A stretch of 33,354 nt of DNA from Boothiomyces macroporosus (GCA_027604185.1 JADGKB010000133.1:1-33354); one strand, 5' to 3'; numbered from the stretch's first letter, positions 1 to 11,863 are shown. Translations and numbers: made by a program. Notes: a model not told the origin generated them from the letters alone.

Positions 1-1
1 T

Positions 2-346
2 CAAGAACCAAAACCAAAAAAGTACGTCCCAGGACTAAACACTGCATTTGTTTATACAACAGAATACTCTAAACAAAAAGTTTACGAACTGAATTGGCAG
101 AACGTGCCAGTGATGCGGAGAATATCTGATGATTATATGAATGCTTCAAATATATTGCAAGCTGCCAAAGTCCCAAAAGAAAAGAGAAAGAAAATAATCA
201 AGAAACTTTGTTCATTAGTGCCGTTTGAACGAATCGAAGAAGGATATTATAAATACCAAGGTGTTTGGGTTCCTTTGAAAGCTGCCAAGTCACTGGCGGA
301 ACGATGGAACGTATATGAATACATTAAACCAATTTTTGATAAATAA
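2..346 (+). CDS. APSES/KilA-N DNA-binding domain protein, 3' end (5' truncated by window)
   Basis: Reading frame 2 is open from the first bases to TAA at 344-346, so the start lies upstream of the window. The visible C-terminal ~114 residues carry an APSES/KilA-N fold. Seen in order are the strand leading to VPVMRR at about 104-121, the helix NASNILQAA, a basic stretch KEKRKK, then YYKYQGVWVPL, the alanine-rich helix AAKSLAERW, and a terminal YIKPIF. The W-[VI]-P-L motif followed by A..LA...N...Y is typical of the fungal family, which binds DNA as cell-cycle or developmental transcription factors. The domain ends the protein, unlike Mbp1/Swi4 where it is N-terminal with ankyrin repeats after it, so an Xbp1/Bqt4-like or solitary KilA-N protein is possible. 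AATAAA (342-347) overlaps the stop. The convergent neighbour's stop is only 8 bp away. Confidence 0.85.
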   Translation, partial: QEPKPKKYVPGLNTAFVYTTEYSKQKVYELNWQNVPVMRRISDDYMNASNILQAAKVPKEKRKKIIKKLCSLVPFERIEEGYYKYQGVWVPLKAAKSLAERWNVYEYIKPIFDK

Positions 347-354
347 ATGATATA

Positions 355-3241
355 TTAGGAAACTGAATTGATTGCTTCCTTGATCAGTCCAATGCCATCA
401 ATCTTCTTTTTAGCAATTAGTCTTTGACTATTGCCAAAGATTTTCAAATCAGTTTGTTCAAGGCCATTGCTCAATAACAAGTCTGTAACATTTCCTTGCA
501 TTTCATTGGGGCCAATGATCAATACGATTTGGGATTTGGATCTCGTGTAGTCCCATAAATCATTGAGCATCTTCTTTATAATATTTTCATCTATTCTACC
601 TCCAATACAATTCCCAAAGGTTTCTGATTGCTCGAGATCCTCTTTTGTGAGCAAGTGGAGAATGGAAAACTCTATTGGGTATGAAAGTAGAGCATGAGAT
701 ACGATATCTTTACCAAAAATATCCTTTTGACTTTTGCATGTGTTTAATACCGCCAATTTGGTGGGTGTGGGTGGGAATGTGATTGAGAGAGGGAACATTC
801 CCTTGTTGTTTGTGTTCATGTTTAAGCCATATGCCCAACCTTCTCCAATAATATGGTTGAAAACAACCACATAGTCTCCTCTTGAAATAAACAATTCATC
901 CCGCTGAGCAGGTATATATCCTTGCCATGCCTATATTAGCAACTAAATACCTGTAAAGGCACATTCGTTTGTAGAAAAAGTGATTGTATCAATGCTAAAG
1001 AGACTGTGAATCCAGAACCACCTGTGATGCACAATATGGAATCAAAATTAGCGAGATTGGAGAATCTAGTTTGGAATCCACTATAACCGCTAATAAGAGT
1101 CGATGTTTCACTAGCAGTGTCTTTGATGGAATAGTATGGATTGAATATTGGATCTCCAAAAGGACCGCTAATTTGGAATTGTCTTTTTCCAGGCTCTTGT
1201 TCAGTGAGGAATCGAGATACATTTCCTTCTGGATATGATTTCACATAAATTTCAAATGCATTCAAATCATTAGTGACTGGAGTATAATGGCACTGCTGAT
1301 ATTGCCTATTATAAAAGTATCTAATCAAAACAGATTGGCCAGGCAGGATTTGAGGCTGATGTGTTCGCCTTTCGAAAGGGTACAAGAGTGCAAACTTTAT
1401 CCTGTATATAGGATTAGATTGAGAAGAATTTTCCAATGTTTTTGAGACGATCGCGTATCTCCGATTTTCATACTTGTCAAATCTAGTTTCAGTTGTGTTT
1501 GTTGTGAGTTCCCCAACAATCATTTGAGATAGTTTCTTGATTGCAAGTCTGGAATGCACATGAGTTCTTCTGGCTTTTAATACAGCATCCCATTCAGACT
1601 TGCTAATCGACAGTGGTGCTTGCTCTTGTTCTGGAGTGTATTTTGGTTTCTTGTCAATGCTAATTCTCTTTTCTTGCTGACTTTCTTTGGTTGGGGTAAA
1701 AGTCCTTTTTCGAGGCAGTTGTTCTATAGTACGAGGAATGAAGCCCTCAATGTCGAATCCACTCTCGTTGAAATAATCAGGAGTAATATCAGTTCCAGCA
1801 ACAGAGCGTAGGATGATAGAACCGCCAGGATGGTTGTTTAACCAGCTATTGATTTGAATGACATATTTTCCTTCCGCGACTACTAGCAAATTGTCTTTTT
1901 CCATTTCTTCAGCAATATCTTTCCAAGTGTAAAACTTTGGTTTATCACTGATAACAGAAAGTACTGGATCTCTTTTGTTTTCAATTTTCTGCAACTTGTT
2001 TCCAATCCTTTTGTACTTGATGCCTGGCAATTCAAACCTGTATTTGCGATATAGCTCTGCTAGAACAAATAGCAGTAGCCAAAATATAGCATTGATAAAG
2101 TAGGTAATCCAGTATCCAACACCCCTAAATTTGAGTTCTTCCCACGGATAAAGCACTTGTAATCCCAGGGCAGCTTGAATGAAAGCAACAACTACAAGCA
2201 CCCTTCCTAGCCATCGATGCCCTCCTGTTATCCAAGCAATCTTTTTCGACTCAATCAGCTTGTTTTCAACAATCATTGACCTTCTATGGGCCATGCCCAA
2301 GAAACCTATTTTAAGGTTTATTTACCTTGCACGTATGTGAACGCAACAACAGTCAATCCAACAATAGAGTGTGGGCGCAAGACAGTTCCATACGCTGAAT
2401 TAGAAACACCGTTATCAGGCAGGGTTAAAATCATGTAGATTGCAGATGCAGCCATGCCTACATATGAGCCAATACTCTGAATACTCATGTGCATTGTGAT
2501 CCAACCAGTCAAAAATCTGAAATATCTCGTTACAAACAATGACATTGGGAATAAAAACATCCATATTATTGACATTGACAGTGCATGAACTTGCTTGGCA
2601 AAAAGACCATCTGGAACAGAATAATCAACGGTGGCCGTGTTGTAATTGATAAATGTTCTTCCTCTGTTGATTCCATGAGAAAACATCCATCCGTTTTTAC
2701 CTGCTGGATTTGGATCAGTGTTGAAAGCCCACAATTGCGCAACTTGCTCCATTTCTAAAACTCTATGCAGGTTGTCATTAACGTTGGTAACTCTTTTAAA
2801 TTCAACGATAGCAATGTTCCTATCCAAATCGCATGTTTGCTTCATGTTATCCAAGATGAAGACTTTGGAAAAAGGAGTGTTGACTGGAGGCTCGTAACCA
2901 CCAGTTGAGACTGACTCCATTACATTTGGAGTACTAGCGCCTCGTGGGCAGTGGGCAATCAAAAACTCTGCTGTCAACATTGATTTTCCAAAGCCTAATC
3001 CAAACCACATTCCAGTAATATTGGTATTGGGGAAAACGGACGAATGCTGAGTGCCATTAAAGACCAGTGCTCCATGAAGAGTTTCATTTGGTGTATCTGG
3101 ATCTTCAATTGACCAATAATACTGATAGCCTCTACCCAATGTGAACTTGTCAATTCCAAAGTCAAATTGCGATAGGAATGGGTCTGACGATAGGGAGTTC
3201 GCTGCTGCCACGGCTGCAACCAATGTGTTGATGATTATCAT
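355..3241 (-). CDS. DOMON-cytochrome b561-cytochrome b5-reductase protein with nested SH3 domain (paralogue A)
   Basis: Spliced model complement(355..930, 951..2305, 2326..3241) gives 948 aa with two 20-nt introns. The ATG at 3241 starts a signal peptide (MIIINTLVAAVAAANS); the longer frame above it opens only with TTG. Order: DOMON (about 25-185), b561 helices with haem-type histidines in QVHALSM, TMHMSIQ, RPHSIVG and GGHRWLGR, a cytochrome b5 core with HPGG (His 464), a basic linker, then the b5-like THVHS helix (His 556). After that come a ferredoxin-reductase FAD module (HYTPV, SGPFGDP) and an NAD module (TGGSGF) interrupted by an SH3 domain (about 758-810: RDELF, EGWAYG, GMFP). From family knowledge this should move electrons across a membrane from a cytosolic NAD(P)H/FAD side to an outer haem/DOMON side, perhaps as a ferric reductase; the substrate is inferred. 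It lies head-to-tail with paralogue B, with about 106 bp between them. No AATAAA follows the stop. Confidence 0.88.
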
Positions 3242-3347
3242 GGTTCTAATTCTATTTTTTTGAAAAACTGTTGTAGCCAAAATGTCAGGGATCTACTGCG
3301 CCGTAAAGGGTTCTCAATGGGTAGAATTAAGATTAAAACTCGTTTAT

Positions 3348-6195
3348 TCATTTTATCTCGTTTGAAAAAATTACAATATCTCTTTGGTCTACGCCAACCG
3401 AGAGTAGAAGATCGACTACTGTTCCCTGCATTGAGTTTGGTCCAACAACCACTATCTTTTGCCTTTGGGTTCTGTTAAAGTCCCAGAGATCAGAAACTAG
3501 TGCGCCAATGATATTTCTGTCTATTCGACCGTTTCCACACACGCCATAGGTTTCCAGTGAAGGTGGATAGGATTTTCTGGTAAATGTGTTCAGAATGGAA
3601 AGCTCGATAGGATAAGACAAAAGTGCATGAGAGGTGATCTCTTGGCCAAATATCTCTTCCTTCTTGCGGCAAGTGTTTAAAAGAGCTATTTTTGTAGCTT
3701 GAAGTGGGAATGTCACCGCAAGTGGGAATACTCCTGATTGATTAGTGGTCATGTTTAGGCCATAGCACCAGCCATCATAAAAGTGAGTGAATACCATCAA
3801 ATAATCACCGCTTGTTACAAATAGTTCATCACGATTTTCGGGGATGTAGTTTTGCCAGGTCTGCAATGGAATATTTGTTGGCAAGAGTAAAGAATGAATC
3901 AGTGCCAATGAAACGGAATACCCAGTACCACCCGTAATACATATAATTGTGTCATAGTTTGCATTCACCATGTTATGGAATGAAAGAGAGTTTCTATTAT
4001 CCATAGTGCTATATCGATTGAACGTATTGACGGAGCTACTTCTGTTATTATTAAGCGCAAGAGGCATGGCCGGATCAACTACTGGGTCGCCAAAAGGCCC
4101 GCTGATTTGGAATTGCCTATCGCCCGGCTCTTGATCACACAAGAATTTCGATACATTGCCATCAGCATATGCTTTGACAAAGATTTCAAAAGTATTGAGT
4201 TCAGAGTTGACTGGAGTGTAGTAATTTTGGTGGTACTTTCCATTCTTAAAGTACTTGATCAACACACTTTGGCCAGGCAGTATTTTTGGTTGATTAGCTC
4301 TGATATCAAACGGATATAGGATGGAAAACTTGATTCTGTATATGGGCGACTCTGATTTTGATTCCAGCGTTTTAGCGACTATCGCATATCTTCGTGGCTC
4401 GAAAACGTCAAATTTGATTTCATCCTTGTTGGTTGCAATTTCCCCTACGACTAATTGAGACAGTTTTTGAATTGCAATTCTAGAATGTACATGAGTTCTA
4501 CGAGCGCGTAACACATGCTTCCATTCAGATTCGGTGATCAAACTTGGATCCAAGTCAAAATCATGCTTAAATACTGGTCTTTGGCCCAAACTGGCGACAC
4601 TGCCTCTCTTTGTGACTTCAGAGCTAATAGGTTGATAGGCTTTCTTTTTGTTTGACTTTTGGATTGGTTTTGGAATAAATGACTCAATGTCAAACCCACT
4701 TTCGTTGAAATAGTCTTGAGTGATGTCTGTTCCTGCAACTGAATTTAAAATCAGCGCTCCTCCAGGGTGACTGTTGATCCATTTATCAATTCGAATTACG
4801 TACTTTCCTTCAGCAACCACTAACCAGTCTCCATTTTGCAAGGCTTCCCCGATTTCTTTCCATGTGTAAGACTTTAAGTTGTGCTCTTTTGGTATCAAAG
4901 GCTCAGCACTCCCATCAAGTTTCCTTAGGCGATTTCCTACTTTTTCGTACTTGAAACCCGGTAGCTGCAATCGATACTGTTTGTAGATTTCCGCCACTAC
5001 ATATATAATCACCCAGAAAGACAGGTCAATAAAATACAGAATCCATGCCAACAGTCCCCTGAATTTCACTTCCTCCCAAGGAAAGAGTACATTGAGCCCT
5101 AGTCCTGCTTGAACAAACGCGGCAAGTAAGAGTGCTCTTCCAAGCCAGTGGTGTACCGTTGATACCCACCAAAATCTACTTCTGTCAATGTTGATGGATT
5201 CAATCTTCAGGGAAAGTCGATTTGCAATACCAAAGAAGCCTTGAACGTAGGTAAATCCAACTATAAACAGACCAGTCAACGAATGCGGCCTTAATATTGT
5301 TCCATAGTAAGTATTTGAAATATTTTCGGGCAAGCTAAAGATTACATATAGAGCGGAAGCCATTACACCAATGAATGAACCAGCAGCTTGAATAAATACG
5401 TGAATCTTCATCCACCTAAAGTTAGAAAAATATTACTGATTGAGGAATTTAAAGTAACGAGTAACGAATATTGAAATTGGGAAAAGGAATAGCCAAATTG
5501 ATGCCATTGCTATAGCGTGAACTCTTTTTTCAAATAATCCATCAGGCACAGATAGATTGATATCAGAGGAGAGGTAGTTGATAAATGTCCGTCCTCTATA
5601 GATGCCATGCCAGTACATCCATCCATCTGAATTAGCAATCAAACTTACTTTTACCAGCCGGGTCAGGATTGAGATTAAACGCCCACAACTGAGGAATTCT
5701 TGTTACATCCAAATTTCGATGTAACCCGTCATTTGGACTGGTGATTCTAGTAAATTCAACGATTGCAACGTTTCTAGTAACATCACAAACTTGCGTCATT
5801 GTAGCCAAATTGAATACTTTGTTGTTTGGGGAGGGTATTGGCGGGGCATAACCTCCAGGATTAATGGCTTCAATCACAGTAGGTTTTGTAGCGCCTTCCT
5901 TACAGTAAGCTACCAAAAATTCCCCAGTCAGCATACTTTGTCCATATGCCATTCCAAACCAAATGCCTTCGACTGAGGTGTTTGGTGTGTCCAACGAATA
6001 CTGAGTGCCATTGAATACCATGGCTCCATGAATAGTCTCGTTCGGTGTCCCTAAATTCAGAACACTCCAGTAGAACTGATAGCCCAAACTGTCATCAAAA
6101 GTGTTTGCAACAAATTCAAACTTTGATAGCAGAGGGTCTGGATTGCTGTTTTTGATACAGAATATTAAACCTGCTAGTAGTAAAGTATATATCAT
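3348..6195 (-). CDS. DOMON-cytochrome b561-cytochrome b5-reductase protein with nested SH3 domain (paralogue B)
   Basis: Spliced model complement(3348..5415, 5437..5626, 5649..6195) gives 934 aa with introns of 21 and 22 nt. The ATG at 6195 begins a short signal peptide. Residues: DOMON about 22-185; b561 with candidate haem histidines 219, 251, 290 and 335; cytochrome b5 HPGG at 462; a lysine/serine-rich insertion; the second b5 helix THVHS with His 556; FAD module about 585-690 (YYTPV, SGPFGDP); NAD motif GGTGY at 741-745; SH3 about 764-816 (RDELF, GDYLMVF, DGWCYG, GVFP); then the remaining NAD strands ending in VVVGPNSMQ, the counterpart of the CGPPPM motif. The domain order matches paralogue A, but none of the four introns is shared between them. 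AATAAA overlaps the TGA stop. A TGACGTCA site lies 104 bp upstream of the ATG. The role is probably transmembrane NAD(P)H-driven reduction; the substrate is unknown. Confidence 0.9.
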
Positions 6196-6705
6196 GAATT
6201 ATAATTATGAAACTTTTTTGGCTTGGGGTTTTAAATGGATTTCTCCCAAGGCTGAATCCCACCCAAGTTGAAGGCGAAGTGGATGGTTGTACAGACAATG
6301 ACGTCACCAATTAACTCATCCACGAATGAAAAGAATGAGCGACTGAGATCTACAACCATCGCACGATTGCAAATATCAATTTGCTATAATTGCTTGCAAA
6401 TTGTTTTTTGATTTTGATTAATGCCCGCGGGCTCATTTTCTAAAATCTTTCGTGCACTTGCTGGGCTGGCGTAACCTAAAGAATGATACACCCGAGTTGT
6501 GCCAGGTGAACAGTGATGAAATTTCGAAACTCAAATACAGAATATCTCAAGGTCTGAAATATTTGTTTTCAATCGTGATGGCTTATTCATATCACTATGT
6601 ATTCTAAATTCTGGATGGGAGTGACCCAACTTTGAATTTAAAATGATCTATAATAGGTTTACACTCAAAGAATTTTTAACAACAAACAAACGCGTCATTT
6701 CAAGG
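6196..6705. promoter_or_regulatory. Divergent intergenic region between paralogue B and the CC2D2A gene
   Basis: These 510 bases separate two divergent start codons and should carry both promoters. A perfect TGACGTCA (CRE/ATF-type bZIP site) lies at 6299-6306, closer to the minus-strand gene. A related ATTAACTCATC occurs at about 6310-6320. I see no open reading frame with supporting motifs, no RNA gene and no convincing RFX X-box for the ciliary gene. Confidence 0.5.
6299..6306. promoter_or_regulatory. CRE-type bZIP site TGACGTCA
   Basis: A perfect palindrome 104 bp upstream of the ATG of electron-transfer paralogue B. It matches the Atf1/Sko1/CREB consensus. Regulatory use is inferred only from position and sequence. 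Confidence 0.4.
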
Positions 6706-9700
6706 ATGAATACACAGCGCCAACAACTGATAGATAGAGTGAGGCAGAGGCTTCGCGAACAAAAAGAAAGAGGATTAAGTGGAATTACTGAACTTGTAGC
6801 ACAGTATTAATCCAGGAAAAAGATGAAGCGGCAGAAATCAGATATAGAAGAACAAGTTTGATTGATAATCTGGCGAAAATACCTTCAGCTGCTCAAATTC
6901 CAACCCACCCACCTCCAGCTCATGAAGGGGACGATGTCATTACACCTTTACCACTAAAGGAACAAAGCAAAACCGTCAACCCAGTGGTTCAAAAGGCTCC
7001 ATCCTTTCAGATGAAACGAAACGTACTTGGAATTAACCAAAGGATTCGCATATATCTTCCGCCAGTTCAAATCTTAATTTAATGAGAAATGTATAAATTA
7101 TTAACCAAGAACTCTAACCGCAAACTAGTAGCTAGCAGAGTAAATACATACTAATCCAGTCATTGAATAAGTTATTGGAAAGAGGGGTGACACTTTGCGA
7201 CTATGCCTTCAATGGAGTGCAAATAATGCCATTGGTGCCAACGGTAGAGCCAGATATAGTCAAAAGGAGGAAAGCATTAATGAAAAAGAAAAAGAAAGGA
7301 AACAGTGTAGTATTTACTCTTGATGGTATTTGTTCTTTTACAAAGAACTCGAGGAAATCAATGAAATTGAAGAGCTTTATTCCCCAATGGGAATGACGGA
7401 ACTACAAAAATGGTCTCCAAACTCAACTTTTACATCTGAGCAGGTAATTTTATGCTAATGAGATTACCCCTTACACGTTTTACTATCCAACCCCATTAGA
7501 ACTGAATAAGGATGTGAAAACAATAGTGAATTTAAACTAATCCAGAAATCTAAGCGAGATGAAGGCTTTTACGAAGGTGATATACCTGTGATTAGCACAT
7601 GGAACTATGACAGACTTCTAAGACGATTGGCGATAACTAAGCACAACAGGTAATAATCGCTAATTTTTGCTCGTGGTTCACCAGTCCAGTGACTTTAAAC
7701 ATATTGCCTGATCCATTAAACTATATACACTATAAGGCTTTACCAGACTTGTCTCTTTGTGGAAATATCGAATCTGGACCAGGATTTTGCGAAACAGTAC
7801 TTACAAAAGCTTCATTGTCCAATGCTAACCAAGTACTTTCGGAAACCCTTATGCTTGTTGTTAATTTATCAAGCGTTGAATTTGAAAACCATCCATTAAT
7901 GCTCCAAGAAACAAAGCTGTGTATAAAACTAGAGAAATTAGTTCATGCATATCAGCAGCGAAAAAAGAATAACAACATTGACTATTTGACGGCAAAGATT
8001 GAAGCTATTAGGGCAACTTTAGCTGAAGAACACATGCATTTGGAAACTCTTCGCTACACTCCTTCATTATCAGATGAGAATCTTAGTCCACGGAAAGCTT
8101 CTCTTCGTCTGGGGAAAATGGAATCCGAGAGATCAAGGCTGGAGAAGAATCAAGAAGATAAAATCATCCAACTTTTAAAAGACATCTTTGCCCATCGAAA
8201 ACTCAGAGTAAATTTCTTTTATACAGGATTCTGAATGCAAAATCAATCGAGATTTGGAATACAAAATCGTAAAGTGCTGGGAGGATATAAAAGCTGCTCG
8301 AGCACACCAAGGATTTACTTCAAATGATTTGAAACTGTCAATCAAATTGAAAAAGAGAAAAAAGGTGCACTAAAAGTAACTGTAGAATATGATTTCGATA
8401 GACGTTGAGCTAGAAAATGAGCTAAGTGAATACAATGATTTGTATGAAATTGAATACCAACAGGAATTGCGAGAATATCAAAAGAAAGCTGGTACTAGCG
8501 GTATTTCGAAAGCTTCATCTTTAAAGCGAATTGACGAAGATGATGAAAAGAACTTTTCAGACTCTGATTTACTGATTAAAAAGGATGATTCAATAGGATT
8601 TATACACTCTAAATCCAGCTTGGGAATAGAGCCAACAAAGAAAACAGTTTCCAAATCAGTGAAATCGTCAATTATGAAGAGACTAAGAAAATCTCATCCC
8701 TCAAAAGATAGCCATATTCTTGATTTTACATTGGACCATTCGACACCAGTTACTATCCTTATGGAGTGCCCAGAGGTAGTTTAAACTAAAAATAGGCTGA
8801 ACAATTCCGTAGGAAAAGGCAAGAGAACACGTTTGTCCACGTTGTGCTAAAGTTCAACAACAAAACAATCACACAAACTGTGCCTAAGCAATTGCAAAAC
8901 GACTTTTTCATCAAGTTTAACGGAGTTTGTGATTTGGCAGACATGAAAAATACGATTGATGCTGAAAATGCGGACCACGGAACAGCTTTTTGCATTCAAA
9001 TACGTGAAGTACCAAGGTCAATGCAAGTGCACATTTATGAGACTGTAACTTATTATTGATACAATAGTCTACATTAGGAACGAAAGCAATCTGTAAAGTT
9101 GATGTGCCCTTGCCTGCAAAATCAGACTTTTCAACGGCACTAGATAGAGAATTAAATGAAATTGAATTTGCTGGCGATTCTTTTGAAGATCCGGCAAATT
9201 ATTCATTTTTAAGACACGGAAATGTCAGTGGATTGCTTTCTGCAAATGTTTCCTGGGGTGCGTCAGACGAACGAGAAGTAACCACAAAAGATTTGATGTA
9301 ACTCAATTATAACCTAGCCCTAAAAAGACTCACCCGCTTGGTGATCCTTTGAGCTTTCATGGGCCGGTTGGATTGCTAAACATTCCTAAAATGATTGAAT
9401 GGCTTGGGAAAACAGCAGTAGATCCGAATGATCCAAGAAATCAAAACCTATTACAGATTAAGCAATTATTTGATACTGTCTATGGTCACTCCAAAAGCGC
9501 TGTTCTACACAATTCGCCATGCTTTTTTAGAGAAAATATTCCAAATTGGCTTCATGAGCTAACCCTTGGTGTTGGGGTAATATTTCTTTGACCAAGGTTC
9601 AAATTACTTCAAATATTGCTAAAAGATTTCAAGTGTTAAGAGACAGGTTTGACAGAAAGATTGTGCTGGATCAACCTGTTCCCCTTCACTTTACTGATCA

Positions 9701-11779
9701 GGTAATTGAAGCCATTACTGTTCCAAATTCACAGCGTGATTTAACTGTAAGTGTTGCTTACTTTAGGAAGAAGAAACAGTGAAAAAGTGGAGTTCCAGAA
9801 GTAATTTGGAAAAGATTCATGATACACCAACAGATTTAGGTTTTCTCAAAAGAATCCGAGAACTCCAACTGATAAGAAAGCTTTCGTTGGAAAAACCAAA
9901 AACAGTTGACGATTATGTGCGAGAAGAGAGAATAGCCCCAGCTCCAGAAGCCGAATTTGACCTGTTTGCTCTATTTCGTCCTCTAAGACCGTTAAATCCA
10001 TACAGGAACAAAAAATCAAATATAACAACATCAAAAGTAGAGCACTGTATTATTTCTGTACAAATTTTGCAAGGATTAAACTTCCCAGCCCGGCAGCAAG
10101 AAATCCCAGAAGCAAATCATATCAAGCTAAAACCATTTATCGAAGTATCCTTCCAAAAGAATAAAATCAAGTCTAATGTAAGTGATGGAGAACAGCCACT
10201 ATGGAACCAAACAATGTTTTTGAAGGTTCAGGCACCAAATGGAGATTTCAGTCCAGAGGCGTTAATGGAAACGGATTTAGCAACTGAAATACTGTATATT
10301 AATATTTTTGATGAAATTACTGTGGATTTATTGGAAGACAAAAGGGATAGGGACAGAACAACTTATGTAAGAAGGGATCGTGTTTGGATAGGTAGTGTAA
10401 AAATTCCGTTTTGCTTCATTTGGGAAAGAGCAAGGGTAACTTTGTGTTTATACTAGATTGACGGATATTTCCCTGTATCTCATCCATGTACGCTTTTAGG
10501 ATATGAATTTAAAGACACTGAAGAATCTCTGCCTAGAGTAGAATTGATTCAAAGGAGCCAATTGCACATGTTCATTACTCTAGATCCGCCTTTGAATCAA
10601 CCAAGGAATTTGATATTCAAAGTATATATTGTTAACTCTAGTTCCAAACGGATGAAGACCCAAAGTTTTTAAAGCATTGCACTAGTTGGCAGGAAACCGC
10701 AAAGTATCCGGGGAGGCATGCGTTGGCAGTAACTCATGATATGGACGGAAAGACCACATTTATTTGCAAATACATCAGACCACAGAATCCCCCATCATCA
10801 ATGACAACTATTCCGCAAATCTTACGATTCGTTTCAATGATTCCATTTCTGCCAAATAGATCCGTTTTTGCAATGACATGCTATTTGTGGGCAACATCGG
10901 ATCAAATACTGAATATTGGGGCAGCGGATGCAATTGAGCACGCAATTCTATTGTGCAACTATTTTGTATATTTGGGTTACAACGCATGGGTAATATTGGG
11001 AAATGGTATTTTGGAAGGAAAGACAGCAGCTGTGATTGTTCAACAAGATAATATTGATGTTCCACTGAAAGAGCAAAAAGCAATGTACAGATTGTACCAT
11101 CCTATGTCTGGCAAGTCTTTCTACATTGACGACAAACTTTTCCCTCTAATGGAAATTGATCTCGTGTTTAATCATGAAAATGTAAGTTATAACTGACTCA
11201 GATTTGGCTCAATATTCAACAAGATTACTCACCTGACAAAGTCAAGTACAACTTTTCCGATGCAACTTGTTGGAGGGCATTCTTTGGACATGGATCACAT
11301 AGGCCTTCTCTGTCAAGCATTCAGGTATAGATGCGTTAATTCAGCCTCCATTGCTAAGTTATGAAGAGGTCTCAAAGAAATGGTGTTCAGATTTGGAGTG
11401 GAAACTCGAAAAGGCAATAGTATCCAAATTTGAAGAGTGGAGAAAGGGCAACGTAACTAGATGGAATAGGTTGTGCAGCAGATCCCTCAAAGCTTTAATC
11501 AGCCGCTTCGAAGAAAATATTTTGGGAGAAGTGCCTTTGTCGAAAATCATTTTAGACTCTAGCGAATTAAGCTCGATTGGTAAAGTATACAAGCTGAATG
11601 GGCATCCGATTAATTTACCATACACTGATATTCCTTCAGCGTGTGATGCAATATTCAACACAGAAATTCATACCAACGTGTCTCAAGGGGTGGAATTCGC
11701 CTTGGCAGTCCATGTGGATGGCTACACCTCCCATATAGCTAGCGTATGGATATTCTTGACTTCTCTCTTGAAAAAATAA
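6706..11779 (+). CDS. CC2D2A: CC2D2A homologue (ciliary transition-zone protein)
   Basis: Exons: 6706..6795, 6816..7022, 7043..7090, 7110..7139, 7160..7325, 7346..7443, 7463..7525, 7546..7649, 7685..8207, 8227..8364, 8386..8775, 8796..9044, 9068..9297, 9318..9576, 9597..9746, 9767..10435, 10457..10621, 10642..11181, 11202..11324, 11345..11779. They sum to 4677 nt (1558 aa), near the length of animal CC2D2A. Nineteen introns are 19-23 nt except 7650-7684 (35 nt). The N-terminus is charged with a coiled-coil character. HPLGDP lies near 9335. A C2 domain spans about 10030-10500 (FIEVSFQ, PLWNQT, NIFDE, WIGSVKIPF, IDGYFPV). A transglutaminase-like domain follows (EHAILLCNYF, LGNGILEG). The C-terminus contains RWNR, LPYTDI, VEFALAVH and SVWIFL. 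The family builds the MKS/transition-zone gate at the flagellum base. AATAAA overlaps the stop. Expression should track flagellated zoospores (inference). Confidence 0.93.
7650..7684 (+). other. 35-nt intron, length outlier
   Basis: This CC2D2A intron joins ...KHNS and PVTLNILPDP and keeps the frame. It starts GTAATAATCGCTAAT, so its branch-like CTAAT sits where a 20-nt intron would have it. No AG follows until position 7684. Every other intron placed in the window is 19-23 nt. Confidence 0.6.
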
Positions 11780-11863
11780 AAAGATCTGATTTTGATAGTA
11801 AACAATGTGTTGGTTACAATGTAAATGTTGTTGATCACGTCACATTCACTTTCCCTTTGACAC

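Noticed and set aside
4670..4740. Cytochrome b5 with a lost second haem ligand
   Set aside because: A b5-like HS..A...L helix is present downstream after an insertion in both paralogues, so a split domain fits better than a dead one.
6496..6511. Possible RFX X-box upstream of CC2D2A
   Set aside because: The half-sites match the consensus poorly and the spacing is off.
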